Source of the DNA: Promethearchaeota archaeon
Lineage (GTDB): Archaea; Asgardarchaeota; Lokiarchaeia; Sigynarchaeales; SOKP01
NCBI GenBank assembly: GCA_019057975.1
Contig: JAHLWJ010000226.1
Span: forward strand, 1-7,171
Direction of reading: 5' to 3'
Length of the DNA: 7,171 nt
Of the stretch, positions 6,659 to 7,171 are shown piece by piece (the stretch's first letter is position 1; each line of letters starts with the position of its first letter). Position numbers and translations under genes: made by a program. The notes beneath the pieces were generated by a model. The model searched no databases, was not told where the DNA came from, and was given only the letters and a program-made list of their open reading frames with translations.

Positions 6659-7171
6659 TTAAATCTTTATTAAATTGTACTTTTTACCAAATTTCTTAAA
6701 TAATTTAGTTCCGCCCCCTTCTTGCAAAATCTTCAAAGTTTCCTCTGAATCTGTAATTTCCATTCCACCGACAATGTCTACACCATAATCAAACAGAATA
6801 TCTGGTAGCAGGCCTACAGATGGCCCCATTACTATAGTTTTTCGAGCCTTTTTTCCGAAAAGATTTAAAATTTTCTCAATAGTATTATTTATTAAAGAAG
6901 TACCGGTACAAAATAGAATATCAGTAGAAATTTCCTCTTTCTCTAATTCATCTATATTTGTTCGAAAATTGAATTCGCGGAATTCTTGTGGAACTTTAAT
7001 TGTATCTTCCACTATTGTAATGTCTCGGGTTTTCTTTATTAATTTGCGAATAAATGGTTTCATTAATCCTATAATAGTAATACTCGTATCCTGATTAATC
7101 TCTAAAAAATCAAAAGGATCTCCTATTAACTTGGAGTAAGAATTCTTTATTCTTAAAATATGTTGAGACAC
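6659..7171 (-). CDS. DUF364 (putative heavy-metal chelation family) protein, C-terminal 171 codons including stop; 5' end off the right edge
   Basis: The frame is open to the window edge and the terminal codon is GTG. Because DUF364 proteins are usually about 250 residues and the missing part would match their DUF4213-like N-terminus, I read that GTG as an internal valine rather than the start. Of the 170 residues seen, about 30-56 (ITIIGLMKPFIRKL, then ITIVED) form the first Rossmann-like strand and helix. CTGTSLINNTIEKIL (88-102) is the typical family motif, followed by VMGPSVGLLPDILFDYGVDI (114-133) and the EGGGTKLFKKFGKK tail (151-164). The family is described as a putative metal-chelating or enolase-N-like fold, and its substrate is uncertain. 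It stands 64 bases upstream of the GTPase pair on the same strand, which could mean cotranscription, although a TATA candidate in the gap suggests otherwise. Confidence 0.8.
   Translation of the reverse strand: MSQHILRIKNSYSKLIGDPFDFLEINQDTSITIIGLMKPFIRKLIKKTRDITIVEDTIKVPQEFREFNFRTNIDELEKEEISTDILFCTGTSLINNTIEKILNLFGKKARKTIVMGPSVGLLPDILFDYGVDIVGGMEITDSEETLKILQEGGGTKLFKKFGKKYNLIKI

Noticed and set aside
7169..7171. GTG at the window edge as the start codon of the DUF364 gene
   Set aside because: Family members are clearly longer at the N-terminus and the codon falls exactly on the edge, so an internal valine in a truncated gene is more likely.

Overview
The window looks like a piece of an Asgard archaeal genome, most likely Lokiarchaeia-like. 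The evidence is indirect. The DNA is strongly AT-rich. There are two tandem Rab-like small GTPases with the archaeal-style G3 motif WD[I/V]GGQER. They sit beside archaeal-style redox proteins (HdrC-type and QueG-like 4Fe-4S proteins) and a DUF364 protein. Spacers are short, with TTTATA-like boxes and little Shine-Dalgarno signal, which suits an archaeon. No rRNA or marker gene is present, so the taxonomic call is inference.

Layout. Bases 1-709 (minus) hold the N-terminal 236 codons of a multidomain flavin/iron-sulfur protein. It has an HdrC-like double 4Fe-4S domain running into the N-terminal iron-sulfur domain of a GltD-type FAD oxidoreductase, and continues past the left edge. Bases 804-1673 (minus) encode a QueG/reductive-dehalogenase-like two-cluster protein. 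The two are co-oriented with a 94-base gap and form a plausible redox pair. A 70-base divergent spacer (1674-1743) separates them from 1744-5352 (plus), a 1202-residue RapA/HepA-type Snf2 ATPase with an N-terminal zinc ribbon and a charged, probably coiled-coil C-terminus. Convergent to it, with 29 bases between stops, is a minus-strand run: a partial DUF364 gene at the right edge (6659-7171), then two paralogous Rab-like GTPases (6064-6594 and 5382-5918).

How the genes may work together. The left pair probably handles low-potential electrons: an Hdr/GltD-like flavoprotein and a two-cluster acceptor that may bind cobalamin. The helicase resembles the bacterial RNA polymerase recycling factor RapA, including a DLGLG-containing Tudor-like N-terminus, so a role in transcription is the leading guess. 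RapA-like helicases also occur in defence clusters, but no partner genes of such systems are visible here. The GTPases carry all five G motifs but no C-terminal cysteine for prenylation, so any membrane attachment must be indirect. No direct functional link between the three blocks is shown by the sequence.

There is no gene-free stretch longer than 300 bases; the longest is 145 bases (5919-6063). I saw no tRNA, rRNA, CRISPR array, insertion sequence or long repeat.
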